64,000 nucleotides of DNA from Lacrimispora amygdalina (GCF_900205965.1 NZ_OAOF01000009.1:124001-188000), one strand, 5' to 3'. Positions 10,715 through 18,794 are shown, counted from the first letter of the stretch. The notes: generated by a model not told the origin, from the letters alone. Translations and numbers: made by a program.

Positions 10715-12077
10715 GATGACGTATAATTAATTTCGCAAATTCAATTTCATAAAGATAGACATGGTCTATAGCCGTTTGGTAGAATTAAGTTACCACACAA
10801 AATACTCTCAAAGGAGGCTATAGAACATGTCTGATAACATTATACAGTTAAATCAGGAACTTATCCATAACGAATTGAAAGATTTAGTACGCAACAGCGT
10901 TGAGGAAACCCTCAACGCGTTGCTGGATCATGAAGCAGATGAACTCGTTAATGCCGATAAATATGAGCGTTCCGGTGAACGTAAAGGATATCGTTCCGGA
11001 CATTACAGCAGAAACTTTCAAACCACAGCTGGTGAGGTCAAATTGAAAATGCCAAAGTTAAAGGGCGTTCCATTTGAAACTGCCATTATTGAGCGATATC
11101 GCCGCAGAGAATGCTCTGTAGAAGAAGCTCTCATTGAAATGTATCTCGCAGGTGTTTCTGTTCGCCGTGTTGAGTATATTACTGAGGCATTATGGGGAAC
11201 CAAAGTTTCACCTGGAACAATAAGCAATCTAAATAAAAAGGCCTATGAACACATTGAAACGTGGAGAAGCCGCAAACTTACCGGTTCTTATCCATATGTC
11301 TTTATAGATGGTGTTTACTTAAAGCGCAGCTGGGGCGGCGAAATTCAAAATGTATCTATCCTTGTTGCCATTGGAGTCAACGAGGATGGGTGTCGTGAAA
11401 TTATTGGCGCGGCCGAAGGCATGAAGGAAGACCGTGAAAGCTGGAGAACATTCTTTGTGTGGCTAAAAGAACGTGGCCTGGCCGGAGTGCGCTTGATTAT
11501 TGGTGATAAATGTCTTGGAATGCTCGAATCCATTCCAGAAGTATTTCCGGATGCAAAGTATCAAAGATGTACCGTTCATTTCTATCGGAATATATTCTCA
11601 GCAACTCCTCGTAATAAGATGAAAGAAGTCTCTATGCTGCTGAAGGCTATCCATGCTCAAGAATGCAAAACATCTGCAAAGGAAAAGGCGAAACAAGTAG
11701 CGGATAAACTTTGCGAGATGAAATTAACTTCGGCAGCTAAAAAGGTGGAAGATGGAATCGAGGAAACCCTAACATATATGGATTTTCCCAGCCAACACTG
11801 GACCAGAATCCGCACTAACAATACCATTGAACGTCTGAACCGGGAAATCAAACGTAGGACCCGTGCTATTGGCGCTTTTCCTGATGGGCAAAGTGCTTTA
11901 ATGCTAGTATGTGCCAGACTGCGACACGTAGCTGGAACCCAATGGGGTACAAAGCGCTACATGAATATGGAGCATCTGAAAGAATTGGATCTCCAGAACC
12001 AGTCTGATATCATAGCCGGCTGACTACCGGCTACCTAACGGCTGAAATACAATTTGCGAAAAAATCTTGACACTATC
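10715..12077 (+). mobile_element. IS256-family insertion sequence, complete
   Basis: The 1,363-bp element is bounded by imperfect inverted repeats of about 35 bp: the left end begins GATGACGTATAATTAATTTC and the right end, read inward on the minus strand, begins GATAGTGTCAAGATTTTTTC; both share TTTCGCAAATT. About 24 of 35 positions match. It carries one transposase gene and is flanked by CACAGAAA duplications. The intact gene, ends and exact duplication suggest a fairly recent insertion. Confidence 0.93.
10827..12023 (+). CDS. IS256-family transposase (mutator type)
   Basis: A 398-residue DDE transposase of the Mutator/IS256 superfamily. The N-terminal region has the zinc-free helical domain with ERKGYRSGHYSRNFQTTAG. 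The catalytic acidic triad is visible as D161 in FIDGVYLKRSWGG, D226 in LIIGDKCLGM and E335 in NNTIERLNREIKRR, with the family CTVHFYRN motif between D and E. ATG 10827 follows AAAGGAGGCTATAGAAC. Length is full and no frameshift is seen, so the element could be active. It is the only intact mobile-element gene in the window. Confidence 0.97.
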   Translation: MSDNIIQLNQELIHNELKDLVRNSVEETLNALLDHEADELVNADKYERSGERKGYRSGHYSRNFQTTAGEVKLKMPKLKGVPFETAIIERYRRRECSVEEALIEMYLAGVSVRRVEYITEALWGTKVSPGTISNLNKKAYEHIETWRSRKLTGSYPYVFIDGVYLKRSWGGEIQNVSILVAIGVNEDGCREIIGAAEGMKEDRESWRTFFVWLKERGLAGVRLIIGDKCLGMLESIPEVFPDAKYQRCTVHFYRNIFSATPRNKMKEVSMLLKAIHAQECKTSAKEKAKQVADKLCEMKLTSAAKKVEDGIEETLTYMDFPSQHWTRIRTNNTIERLNREIKRRTRAIGAFPDGQSALMLVCARLRHVAGTQWGTKRYMNMEHLKELDLQNQSDIIAG

Positions 12078-12085
12078 CACAGAAA
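12078..12085 (+). repeat. Target-site duplication, right copy
   Basis: Exact copy of CACAGAAA from 10707-10714, directly outside the right inverted repeat of the IS256-family element. Confidence 0.9.
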
Positions 12086-12147
12086 GTTATCCCGCAATAT
12101 TTCAGGCAGTCAAGATGAGATGAGCAGTACTATAAAAAGCGATAATT

Positions 12148-12183
12148 TAAGGCGGGTCCGAAATTCCGGATACCCGCCTTTCA
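12148..12183 (+). terminator. Bulged hairpin after the disrupted small gene
   Basis: AAGGCGGGTCCG pairs with CGGATACCCGCCTT around an AAATTC loop, again with a two-base AT bulge. It lies 25 bp after the small gene's stop and probably terminates it. It is similar in sequence and shape to the hairpin at 10466-10500. Confidence 0.6.
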
Positions 12184-12273
12184 AAAATTAAGAATGATTC
12201 TATTTCGTACCCACTCTAATTCATGACAACTCCTAGACAACAATCACATATAAGTTAGTTTTTTTAAGACATT

Positions 12274-13293
12274 TTATATAGTATTAAATTCACCTAATAA
12301 ATTTCTTTCTATAATATTTGTGTTTTCCAAATAATTTATATAATTCTTTATATCTTTTTCTGTAAACCTATTTGCCTTATCATCTGACCATTCCTTAAAA
12401 TGTTTAATAAGCTTATATTCATCACTTTCTTTTCCATTTTGTATTAAGTACAATACCGTAGCAATCCCTTCTAAATCCTTATTTGAAGATATATTATTTA
12501 CATAATCAGCAGATTTTTTTATAGCAGAATTCATCTTATCCAACTTTTTATCCAATTTTTCGCTACATATAATTTTATAAACCATATTATAGGTTTCATC
12601 TGTAGAACTTAAATTATAATATTTTTGATATGCTCCAATATCTTTAGCAATTATACTTATTGCATAATCATAAGGTCCATATTTATACTTATCAAATTTA
12701 AAATAATTTTCTCCTAAAAAGTAATTTAAAAAATATGCTGATTTTTGAAGTCTTAATTCAGATACCTTCTTCAAGTTCATTTTTAAATCCATAATAACAA
12801 GACTAGATAAATGCAACTCAGGTGCTACTTTAGGTTTCTGCTTAAAATTATATGATGGCTCATATATTAAAAAATCATAAGAATCTTTTAAATTGTCTAA
12901 ACTTTCTAATATAATCCTTTTTACTACAATCCAATCCAACCCTCCATTACCGCATCCTAAAGGTGGGACAGCTATAGTCTTTACTCTTAATTTGGGCAAT
13001 AGTTGTACAAAATCCTTTAAACCATCTTCTATATAATTAATTTTTGAAGAAGCTCTCCATTTATCTTTTGTTGGAAAATTAATTATGGTTATGCCATCTT
13101 CAATAAAGTAATGAACTTTACCTACTTTTAATTGCCCGGATTTACAAGCTTGTATATAGCTTTTGTTATTCTCAGGGAAACGCATTTTAAATTGATAAGC
13201 TACACCTTTTCCCATAAATCCTTCACAATTCACTGTATTTAATAGGCAATCAGCTCCAGAAGCGAACATATCACCAGTAACTAACTTTATCAC
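12274..13293 (-). CDS. darG: DarG-type antitoxin, macrodomain ADP-ribosylglycohydrolase
   Basis: The 339-residue protein begins with a macrodomain (about 1-150): VTGDMFASGADCLLNTVNCE, GFMGKGVAYQFK and VPPLGCGNGGLDW are the ADP-ribose-binding loops. In DarTG systems this domain removes ADP-ribose that the toxin places on thymidine in DNA. The C-terminal half (about 160-339) is helical and resembles the DarG C-terminal region (LRLQKSAYFLNYFLG, KYKYGPYDYAISII), which in characterised systems contributes to toxin neutralisation. It starts 14 bp after the toxin stop, so the two form one operon with the toxin first. AT content is clearly higher than in neighbouring housekeeping genes, which fits acquisition by transfer. 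Assignment rests on domain layout and context. Confidence 0.9.
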   Translation of the reverse strand: MIKLVTGDMFASGADCLLNTVNCEGFMGKGVAYQFKMRFPENNKSYIQACKSGQLKVGKVHYFIEDGITIINFPTKDKWRASSKINYIEDGLKDFVQLLPKLRVKTIAVPPLGCGNGGLDWIVVKRIILESLDNLKDSYDFLIYEPSYNFKQKPKVAPELHLSSLVIMDLKMNLKKVSELRLQKSAYFLNYFLGENYFKFDKYKYGPYDYAISIIAKDIGAYQKYYNLSSTDETYNMVYKIICSEKLDKKLDKMNSAIKKSADYVNNISSNKDLEGIATVLYLIQNGKESDEYKLIKHFKEWSDDKANRFTEKDIKNYINYLENTNIIERNLLGEFNTI

Positions 13294-13307
13294 TAAACCC
13301 CTTCTTT

Positions 13308-13901
13308 CTATTTTTTTGAAATAAAATAATTAGAACTTAAATTTATATACGGTGGTTTTCTTATTTTATACTTATTAAACAGGTTTTCCATTACTGCTTT
13401 ATCTTTTTCTGTCCTAACATTAATGCTAAATAAATCATCAATAGCTAAATCACCATCATATATACATTCAGCCAAGCAAACTTCCTTGCACTCATGATCA
13501 GAATAGCAACGCTGTTCCATTATGTCCCAGTCTATTACCTCCATGCCCTCATCATATGTATAAATCCTAAATGGCATCATATTTAATGGATGTCTGGGAA
13601 TAATTTCAAAGCCCATTTCTCTCGCCACCGTTCTTTTAACACACAGATAAACAAAATCATCTTCAGGATGGGTCTTTTGCACATCTCCATCAAACGGATT
13701 GCTTGAAAAGAAATGAAATGGAACATAATTATCTAAGTCATGTAGAGACCTGAATGATAAAATATCCGGATTAGCAACATCTTCAAATACAAGATTTTCT
13801 TCTAGCAACCTATTCCTAGATAACAAACCATATTTAAGTATGTTTTCCATGTTCTTTAACTCTGTTAAATGATATAATAGTTGACCATCTCGTATTCCCA
13901 T
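13308..13901 (-). CDS. darT: DarT-type toxin, DNA ADP-ribosyltransferase (DUF4433)
   Basis: DarT enzymes use NAD+ to ADP-ribosylate thymidine in single-stranded DNA, stalling replication; several DarTG pairs act in phage defence. This 197-residue protein shows the family opening YHLTELKNMENILKYGLLSR (H11), FRSLHD (R51), the DNYVPFHFFSSNPF segment typical of DUF4433, and a late acidic motif CLAECIYDG (E145). R51 and E145 probably correspond to the catalytic Arg and Glu of characterised DarT; that alignment is by eye. No truncation is evident. The gene is AT-rich and lies between an IS element and an integrase remnant. The DarT1 or DarT2 type, and so the sequence motif modified, cannot be fixed without alignment. 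Confidence 0.9.
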   Translation of the reverse strand: MGIRDGQLLYHLTELKNMENILKYGLLSRNRLLEENLVFEDVANPDILSFRSLHDLDNYVPFHFFSSNPFDGDVQKTHPEDDFVYLCVKRTVAREMGFEIIPRHPLNMMPFRIYTYDEGMEVIDWDIMEQRCYSDHECKEVCLAECIYDGDLAIDDLFSINVRTEKDKAVMENLFNKYKIRKPPYINLSSNYFISKK

Positions 13902-14329
13902 ATTTTTCCCCCTATTTTAGCTTTTGTATGCACTCATATCCTTATTATTACATTTACAATGGAAATTGGCAATATTATAATTTGAATTTTCACATACAAA
14001 AGTACTTTTCTTTTTTATTTAGATATTTTTGATCACTTTAGCGCCCATCTTGACCCGGCGCGAGCGTTATAGGTTTTGTGACCATCTTTCCGTCAGTCAT
14101 AGATCTTTCCGGAATACTCCACAAGCTGTGACTGACACATAGCGCTCTCAAATAACGCACGCTGCCATACTGCTGTAATTGCCAGTAACTATGGATTAAG
14201 GGCAAGCTAAAAGGAATGAGTCCTGTTCAGTAAAGAACTCATTCCTTAAATGTCGCCTAGTAATTATTTGTCTAACTTTTTTGGTCAGATCATTCCCAGG
14301 GCTATTTCATTATTCATTATATTCATTAA
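13902..14329. other. Non-coding part of the accessory island
   Basis: No gene is supported. The first 130 bp are AT-rich and should hold the darTG promoter. From about 14040 the composition turns GC-richer, with an 8-bp inverted repeat GTCAGTCA (14092-14099) / TGACTGAC (14129-14136). A strong hairpin follows at 14211-14247. The change in composition suggests a join between pieces of different origin. Confidence 0.4.
14211..14247. terminator. Hairpin, 11-bp perfect stem
   Basis: AAGGAATGAGT (14211-14221) pairs perfectly with ACTCATTCCTT (14237-14247) around a 15-nt loop. There is no long T-run on either strand. It could be a terminator for a lost gene or a structural remnant of a mobile element. 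Confidence 0.45.
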
Positions 14330-14692
14330 CCTAGTGGGTTCAAGACTGATTCTGAAAAAGGGGCCCTGTCCCTATACATCCGCGAATTCAACCTCTTGTT
14401 AGAGAGTTATATAAGAAATGTACTGCTTGCTTACTTATATTCCATGGAAGCTAGCAAAAGAATGGGATACAAGGAATATTCGGCCATGTTCGCTGATGCG
14501 CTTATACAGATCGGAATCCACGATCATACTCCCCATGATTGCCGGCATACCTTTACCAGCCTGCTCGACCGATATGGGGCAAGTGAGATATGCTCGAGAA
14601 AGCTTCTGGGGCATACAGCAAGAGATGCGCATGAACGCTATATTCATAAATCAATCGAAGACCTGCGAGAAGCTAACTGCATGATTCCATAG
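14330..14692 (+). pseudogene. Tyrosine recombinase (phage-type integrase), C-terminal remnant
   Basis: The open frame covers about 120 residues, with no start codon in a proper context and a stop directly upstream. The recognisable part is the catalytic C-terminus: TPHDCRHTFTSLLDRYG holds the HxxR pair, KLLGHTARDAHERYIH holds the GH and the Tyr nucleophile region. The N-terminal arm- and core-binding domains are missing and the segment before it (GFKTDSEKGALSLYIREF) looks like a worn version of the usual integrase beta sheet. It is a relic of an integrative element that probably brought in the DarTG pair. Not expected to be functional. Confidence 0.8.
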
Positions 14693-14893
14693 TGTTACTA
14701 ATACGTCATCCTTATGTCACTAATTGTAATAAATCCGTTATTATTCAAAAATTTTATTTTTTTAGAAATACTGATATATGCAAAGTTTCAATCATATCCG
14801 ATCTTTCTGTAAATCTTCAAAGTTAAGAAAATCTTCATAATCTATTCAAACAATATACAAACTTTTCCAGAAGTGGTGTGTTATACTAAGTAC

Positions 14894-14990
14894 ATAAGAA
14901 ATGCACAACGTAACAAATATCCTTTCACCCTTTTTGAAAATCCGAAAATCCTAAGAAAATCCCCCTGTGTCGCAGACACAGGGATTTTTC
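14894..14990 (+). ncRNA. Candidate small RNA of about 95 nt
   Basis: An extended -10 box, TG-T-TATACT (14879-14887), has no clear -35. About 70 nt downstream is a stable hairpin (14956-14989), CCCTGTGTC-GCA-GACACAGGG with a small C bulge, followed by TTTTTC. Nothing in between encodes a protein with a ribosome site. I infer a short transcript ending at this hairpin; it could equally be only a terminator shared with neighbouring reads. Confidence 0.3.
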
Positions 14991-15003
14991 TGTGTTATGG
15001 AAC

Positions 15004-15039
15004 AAAATCCCGCTCTCAGATGACTGAAAACGGGATTTT
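15004..15039 (-). terminator. lysA terminator
   Basis: AAAATCCCG (15004-15012) and CGGGATTTT (15031-15039) form the stem; on the minus strand it comes 12 bp after the lysA stop and ends in TTTTG. A plausible intrinsic terminator. Confidence 0.7.
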
Positions 15040-15051
15040 ATACTTTTTATT

Positions 15052-16332
15052 TTAAACAGATTCATATTTTACATTTTTTAGCACATCAAAACAGTCAAAC
15101 GTTGCAAAATAATCCTTTGCTGTCTCTGCCCTGCGTATCAGCTGCACAGATCCATCCTCTTTCAACAGCAGCTCTGCAGATTTTAATTTCCCATTATAAT
15201 TGTAACCCATAGCATAACCGTGAGCTCCGGTGTCGTGAATAAAAAGCAGATCTCCGGCAGATATCTCAGGCAGCATCCGGTCAATGGCAAATTTATCGTT
15301 ATTCTCACAGAGTGATCCTACCACATCGTACTTATGGCTGCAGGGAGCCTCTTCTTTTCCCATAACCGTAATATGATGGTAAGCGCCGTACATGGCTGGT
15401 CTCATAAGATTCACGGCACAGGCATCTACTCCAACATACTCCTTATGGGTATGTTTTTCATGTATTGCTCTGGTAACCAGTGCGCCGTAAGGTCCTAACA
15501 TAAAGCGGCCAAGCTCCGTATAGATCGCCACATCTCCCATTCCTTCCGGAACCATCACTTCCTCATATACCTTTCTTACCCCTTCTCCAATGGCCATGAT
15601 GTCATTAGGCTCCTGACCAGGGTGATAGGGAATTCCGATTCCACCGGAAAGATTAATAAAGGTTATCTCAGCTCCTGTTTCCTTTTTTAACTTAACTGCA
15701 AGCTCAAAAAGAACTTTGGAAAGAAGGGGATAGTACTCTGTAGTCACCGTATTGCTTGCAAGGAATGCATGTATGCCAAATTTCTTTGCTCCCTTGCTTT
15801 TTAAAATACGAAACGCCTCAAAGATCTGTTCTGTGGTCATACCATACTTGGAATCTCCCGGATTATCCATAATATCATTGCTGATCTTAAAAATTCCGCC
15901 AGGATTATAACGGCAGCTGATGGTTTCGGGAATATGGCCGATGGCTTTTTCCAGAAAATCAATATGCGTGATGTCATCCAGATTAATGATGCCTCCGATA
16001 CGGTCTGCAAACTGGAATTCCTCAGCAGGGGTATCATTGGAGGAAAACATAATATCAGAACCGGAAAATCCAATGGCATCGGACATCATAAGCTCCGTCA
16101 TAGAAGAACAGTCTGCTCCGCATCCATACTCTTTTAATATATTTAAAATAAAGGGGTTGGGGGTAGCCTTTACTGCAAAATATTCCCGGAATCCCTGATT
16201 CCAGGCAAATGCTTCTTTTAATTTCTGTGCATTCTCCCTGATGCCCTTTTCATCGTATAAATGGAAGGGAGTTGGATAATCTTTCACAATTTCTTCTAAT
16301 TGTTCTCTGGTTACAAATGGTCGTTTCTCCAT
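15052..16332 (-). CDS. lysA: Diaminopimelate decarboxylase family protein
   Basis: PLP-dependent fold-type III decarboxylase; LysA converts meso-diaminopimelate to lysine. The 426-residue protein has the PLP Lys in YFAVKATPNPFIL, the glycine-rich phosphate loop in LSGGIGIPYHPG, the substrate-side YTELGRFMLGPYG (E-x-GR), and the catalytic Cys in VGSLCENNDKFA with HDTGAHGYAMGYNYNG near the end. The HDTGAH segment and the CE motif are typical of LysA and its close relatives. ATG 16332 follows GGAGAGG. It is transcribed alone, downstream of the pyk terminator region. Closely related decarboxylases act on other amino acids, so the substrate is likely but not certain. Confidence 0.88.
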   Translation of the reverse strand: MEKRPFVTREQLEEIVKDYPTPFHLYDEKGIRENAQKLKEAFAWNQGFREYFAVKATPNPFILNILKEYGCGADCSSMTELMMSDAIGFSGSDIMFSSNDTPAEEFQFADRIGGIINLDDITHIDFLEKAIGHIPETISCRYNPGGIFKISNDIMDNPGDSKYGMTTEQIFEAFRILKSKGAKKFGIHAFLASNTVTTEYYPLLSKVLFELAVKLKKETGAEITFINLSGGIGIPYHPGQEPNDIMAIGEGVRKVYEEVMVPEGMGDVAIYTELGRFMLGPYGALVTRAIHEKHTHKEYVGVDACAVNLMRPAMYGAYHHITVMGKEEAPCSHKYDVVGSLCENNDKFAIDRMLPEISAGDLLFIHDTGAHGYAMGYNYNGKLKSAELLLKEDGSVQLIRRAETAKDYFATFDCFDVLKNVKYESV

Positions 16333-16368
16333 TGCTTTCCTCTCCTCTCATATCGTTACCATATGCAG

Positions 16369-16429
16369 AAAAGAGCCCTCTCCGGCACATCTGCTGGTAA
16401 GCTACATTGTACCGGGGATAGACTCTTTT
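16369..16429 (-). terminator. Imperfect hairpin after pyk
   Basis: AAAAGAG...CTCCGG (from 16369) pairs with CCGGGG...CTCTTTT (to 16429) with internal mismatches; on the minus strand it comes about 46 bp after the pyk stop and ends in TTTT. Probably the pyk terminator. I saw no lysine riboswitch core in this region. Confidence 0.5.
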
Positions 16430-16475
16430 GTCTACACTTTTTTGTATAAATATTCAGAAATACTGTAATAAGCGA

Positions 16476-17912
16476 TTAATCCACAGTTACAACACGCATG
16501 ATATTGGTGTGGGCTGCAGGTTCATGCTTTCTTGCAGGGCTTACTACACCGGCGGTTACAACTACCACATCGTCCTCTTTCACAACCTCTTTCGCTTTTA
16601 AAAGTTCCAGAGAAGAATAAATTAAAACGTCTGTGGATTCCGCACGTCTTGCCTGGAATGGCACAACTCCCCAATACAGCTGCATCTGGCGAAGTGCAGA
16701 CGCACTTGGAGATAAACCGATAATTAAGCTTTCCGGTCTCCATTTGGATAACAGTCTTGTGGTAAAGCCGGTAATACTTGGAGCCACAATTACCTTTGCT
16801 CCCAGGTCGTGAGCTGTGGCTACAGAAGAGTAACATACTGCGTTTGATACATTTTGTGTATTCACTGCAGATACCTTACGCTGTCTGTATCCGGTATAAT
16901 CTAAGTGTTTCTCTGTTTCCTCCACGATGGAAGCCATCATGGAAAGTGCTTCTACCGGATATTTTCCCATAGCGGTCTCACCGGAAAGCATCACTGCATC
17001 GGTTCCGTCATATACCGCATTGGCAACGTCAGTTACTTCCGCTCTGGTCGGGCGTGGGTTACGGATCATGGAATCTAACATCTGTGTTGCAGTAATAACC
17101 GGTTTGCAGGCTTCATTACATTTATCAATAATACTCTTCTGGATAAATGGTACTTCCTGTGCCGGAATTTCAACTCCCATATCACCACGGGCAACCATGA
17201 TTCCATCACTGACTTCAATGATCTCATCCAGATTTTCAATACCTTCCGCATTCTCAATCTTTGCAATAACTGCAATATCAGAACCATGCTCTGCCAGAAT
17301 ATCCTTAATTTCACGTACCGCATCAGCCGTACGTACAAAGGAAGCAGCAATAAAATCAAAGCCCTGTTCGATACCAAAACGGATATCTGCTTTGTCCTTA
17401 TCGGTAAGAGCAGGAAGTTTAATCTTCACATTGGGAACATTGACTCCCTTTCTCTCTCCCAGTTCACCGCCGTTTACAATTCTGCATTTGATTTCGCTGC
17501 CGTTTACTTCTAAAACTTCCAGTTCAATCAGACCATCATCAATCAAAATACGGTTGCCGGCAGCTACATCATCGTTTAAGCCGCCGTAGTTGATATGACC
17601 CCTGGTCTCATCTCCTACAATCTCTTCTGTTGTGAGAACATAGGTATCACCTTCTTTTAAGGTGACTTTTTTGCCATCTTTTAAAAGTCCGGTACGGATC
17701 TCCGGTCCTTTTGTGTCAAGAAGTGCTGCGATCGGAAGACCTAACTCCTCACGAATGCTTTTAAGCATTTCAAGACGTGCTTTCTGTTCCTCATAGTCTC
17801 CATGTGAGAAGTTAAATCTGGCGATATCCATTCCGTGCTCAGCAAGTGATTTCATCAGTGCGCGGTCATTCGTGTTTGGTCCCATCGTGCATATAATTTT
17901 GGTTCTCTTCAT
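16476..17912 (-). CDS. pyk: Pyruvate kinase
   Basis: Final glycolytic step, phosphoenolpyruvate plus ADP to pyruvate plus ATP. The 478-residue protein has RTKIICTMGPNT at the N-terminus, MDIARFNFSHGDYEEQ, LLDTKGPEIRTG, the active-site signature IAVIAKIENAEGIENLDEII with its Lys, MVARGDMGVEIP and TATQMLDSM. The C-terminal allosteric domain is present, but the extra PEP-utiliser domain found in some Bacillus pyruvate kinases is absent, since the protein ends at THTNIMRV-like sequence. ATG 17912 follows GGAGG. It starts 15 bp after the rhomboid-like gene, so corA, that gene and pyk may share a transcript. Confidence 0.98.
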   Translation of the reverse strand: MKRTKIICTMGPNTNDRALMKSLAEHGMDIARFNFSHGDYEEQKARLEMLKSIREELGLPIAALLDTKGPEIRTGLLKDGKKVTLKEGDTYVLTTEEIVGDETRGHINYGGLNDDVAAGNRILIDDGLIELEVLEVNGSEIKCRIVNGGELGERKGVNVPNVKIKLPALTDKDKADIRFGIEQGFDFIAASFVRTADAVREIKDILAEHGSDIAVIAKIENAEGIENLDEIIEVSDGIMVARGDMGVEIPAQEVPFIQKSIIDKCNEACKPVITATQMLDSMIRNPRPTRAEVTDVANAVYDGTDAVMLSGETAMGKYPVEALSMMASIVEETEKHLDYTGYRQRKVSAVNTQNVSNAVCYSSVATAHDLGAKVIVAPSITGFTTRLLSKWRPESLIIGLSPSASALRQMQLYWGVVPFQARRAESTDVLIYSSLELLKAKEVVKEDDVVVVTAGVVSPARKHEPAAHTNIMRVVTVD

Positions 17913-17927
17913 TATTATCCTCCGTAG

Positions 17928-18776
17928 CTAGTTAGTCGTATCACCGGTTGTGGGGTTGTCCGATGTTACATGTTTATGTGTATATAAATGCTCGGAACAG
18001 TATTCTAAGCTGCCTTCACATTTTGAACAATAACGGAATTCCAGGTTTGGGGAATCTTTTTCGGTCCTGCCGCAGACGGCGCACTTATGATGGGTTCCTC
18101 CCTGGGGCATAATCTTCATCTGTCGGTGAAAATTCTGCTTTCTTTTTATTTCCCTCGGATTAAACCGGTTCAAATCCCGGGTCAGAAGGAAAAATACAAA
18201 GAAGTTAATTAACGACATTACTATTGTAATTCTGATTGCCATATCTCCCATAATAAATTCATAGAGGAAATAGATTCCATTAAATAAAGCCATCCATTTG
18301 GCCTTAATAGGAATTACAAAAAACAGAAGAAATTCAAGATCAGGAAATGTCGCAGCAAATGCAAAAAACAGGGAATAATTTAAAAATTCCGTGGTCAGAT
18401 AGATATTCTGTTTAAAAACGATATATACAACCAATGCAGCTGCCACATGACCAATTACTCCCATAAAGAAGTAAACATTAAACCGGAAAGCCCCCCAGAT
18501 TCTCTCTAAGTTAACTCCCAGCATGTAATAGAGATACATGCCGATCAGACTTCCGAAAAGACTTCCTCCGCCTGGTGGATAAATCATAAAGGTAACAACT
18601 CTCCACACCTGACCGCTTAAAATCTTCTGTGCATCGAGCGCTAAATACTGTAGATAAAACCCCGGTGTAAAAAGCTGTAAAAAGAGCCCGGTCCCATACA
18701 TGCCAATAATATAGTACATAAGATTCGGAATGGCATATTTTCTGAATCTGCGTTCCAGATTATAAAAAAATTTCAT
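17928..18776 (-). CDS. Rhomboid-like membrane protein with C-terminal zinc-ribbon motif
   Basis: The 282-residue protein has about six hydrophobic segments between residues 15 and 205 and resembles the rhomboid fold: SGQVWRVVTFMIYPPGGG matches the L1 region and LLFFVIPIKAKWMALF matches the rhomboid loop before TM5. The protease signature GxSG is not present where expected (NYSLFFAFAATFP instead), so it may be a proteolytically inactive relative. The soluble tail has KCAVCGR and YCSKCEGSLEYCSEH, a likely four-Cys zinc ribbon plus Cys/His. It lies between corA (18 bp) and pyk (15 bp) on one strand. Function unknown; a membrane scaffold or quality-control role is a guess. Confidence 0.7.
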   Translation of the reverse strand: MKFFYNLERRFRKYAIPNLMYYIIGMYGTGLFLQLFTPGFYLQYLALDAQKILSGQVWRVVTFMIYPPGGGSLFGSLIGMYLYYMLGVNLERIWGAFRFNVYFFMGVIGHVAAALVVYIVFKQNIYLTTEFLNYSLFFAFAATFPDLEFLLFFVIPIKAKWMALFNGIYFLYEFIMGDMAIRITIVMSLINFFVFFLLTRDLNRFNPREIKRKQNFHRQMKIMPQGGTHHKCAVCGRTEKDSPNLEFRYCSKCEGSLEYCSEHLYTHKHVTSDNPTTGDTTN

Positions 18777-18794
18777 GCGTTCAACCTTCCTAAG

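Larger units (their letters stand above)
10593..12123 (+). pseudogene. Small Cys-containing protein gene, frameshifted and split by IS256
   Basis: With the insertion element and one copy of its target repeat removed, the flanks join into one reading frame ending at TGA 12123. It begins with ATG 10593, behind AGGTGG, and reads MEAKCELESDINKM. A C-run (10635-10638) appears to have one base too many, because the frame stops at 10646 while the next frame continues as PLYDPVEPECNSDNSCCGFY, then RMPSTESYPAIFQAVKMR. The intact product would be about 54 residues with several Cys (C5 and a CNSDNSCC cluster), perhaps metal-binding. I do not recognise the family. Both the indel and the insertion would inactivate it. 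The continuous sense of the frame across the insertion point is the main support. Confidence 0.6.
14693..15051. other. Intergenic region with candidate small RNA and terminators
   Basis: No protein gene is supported. The first 170 bp are AT-rich without clear signal. An extended -10 at 14879-14887 and a terminator hairpin at 14956-14989 frame a possible short RNA, and the lysA terminator follows at 15004-15039. Confidence 0.4.

Noticed and set aside
16333-16475. Lysine riboswitch upstream of lysA
   Set aside because: The region before lysA is too short and lacks the conserved core; the pairing seen there fits a pyk terminator.
16927-17589. Plus-strand open frame of about 220 codons opposite pyk
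   Set aside because: Antisense of pyruvate kinase with Ser/Ile-rich composition from codon complementarity; no start context.
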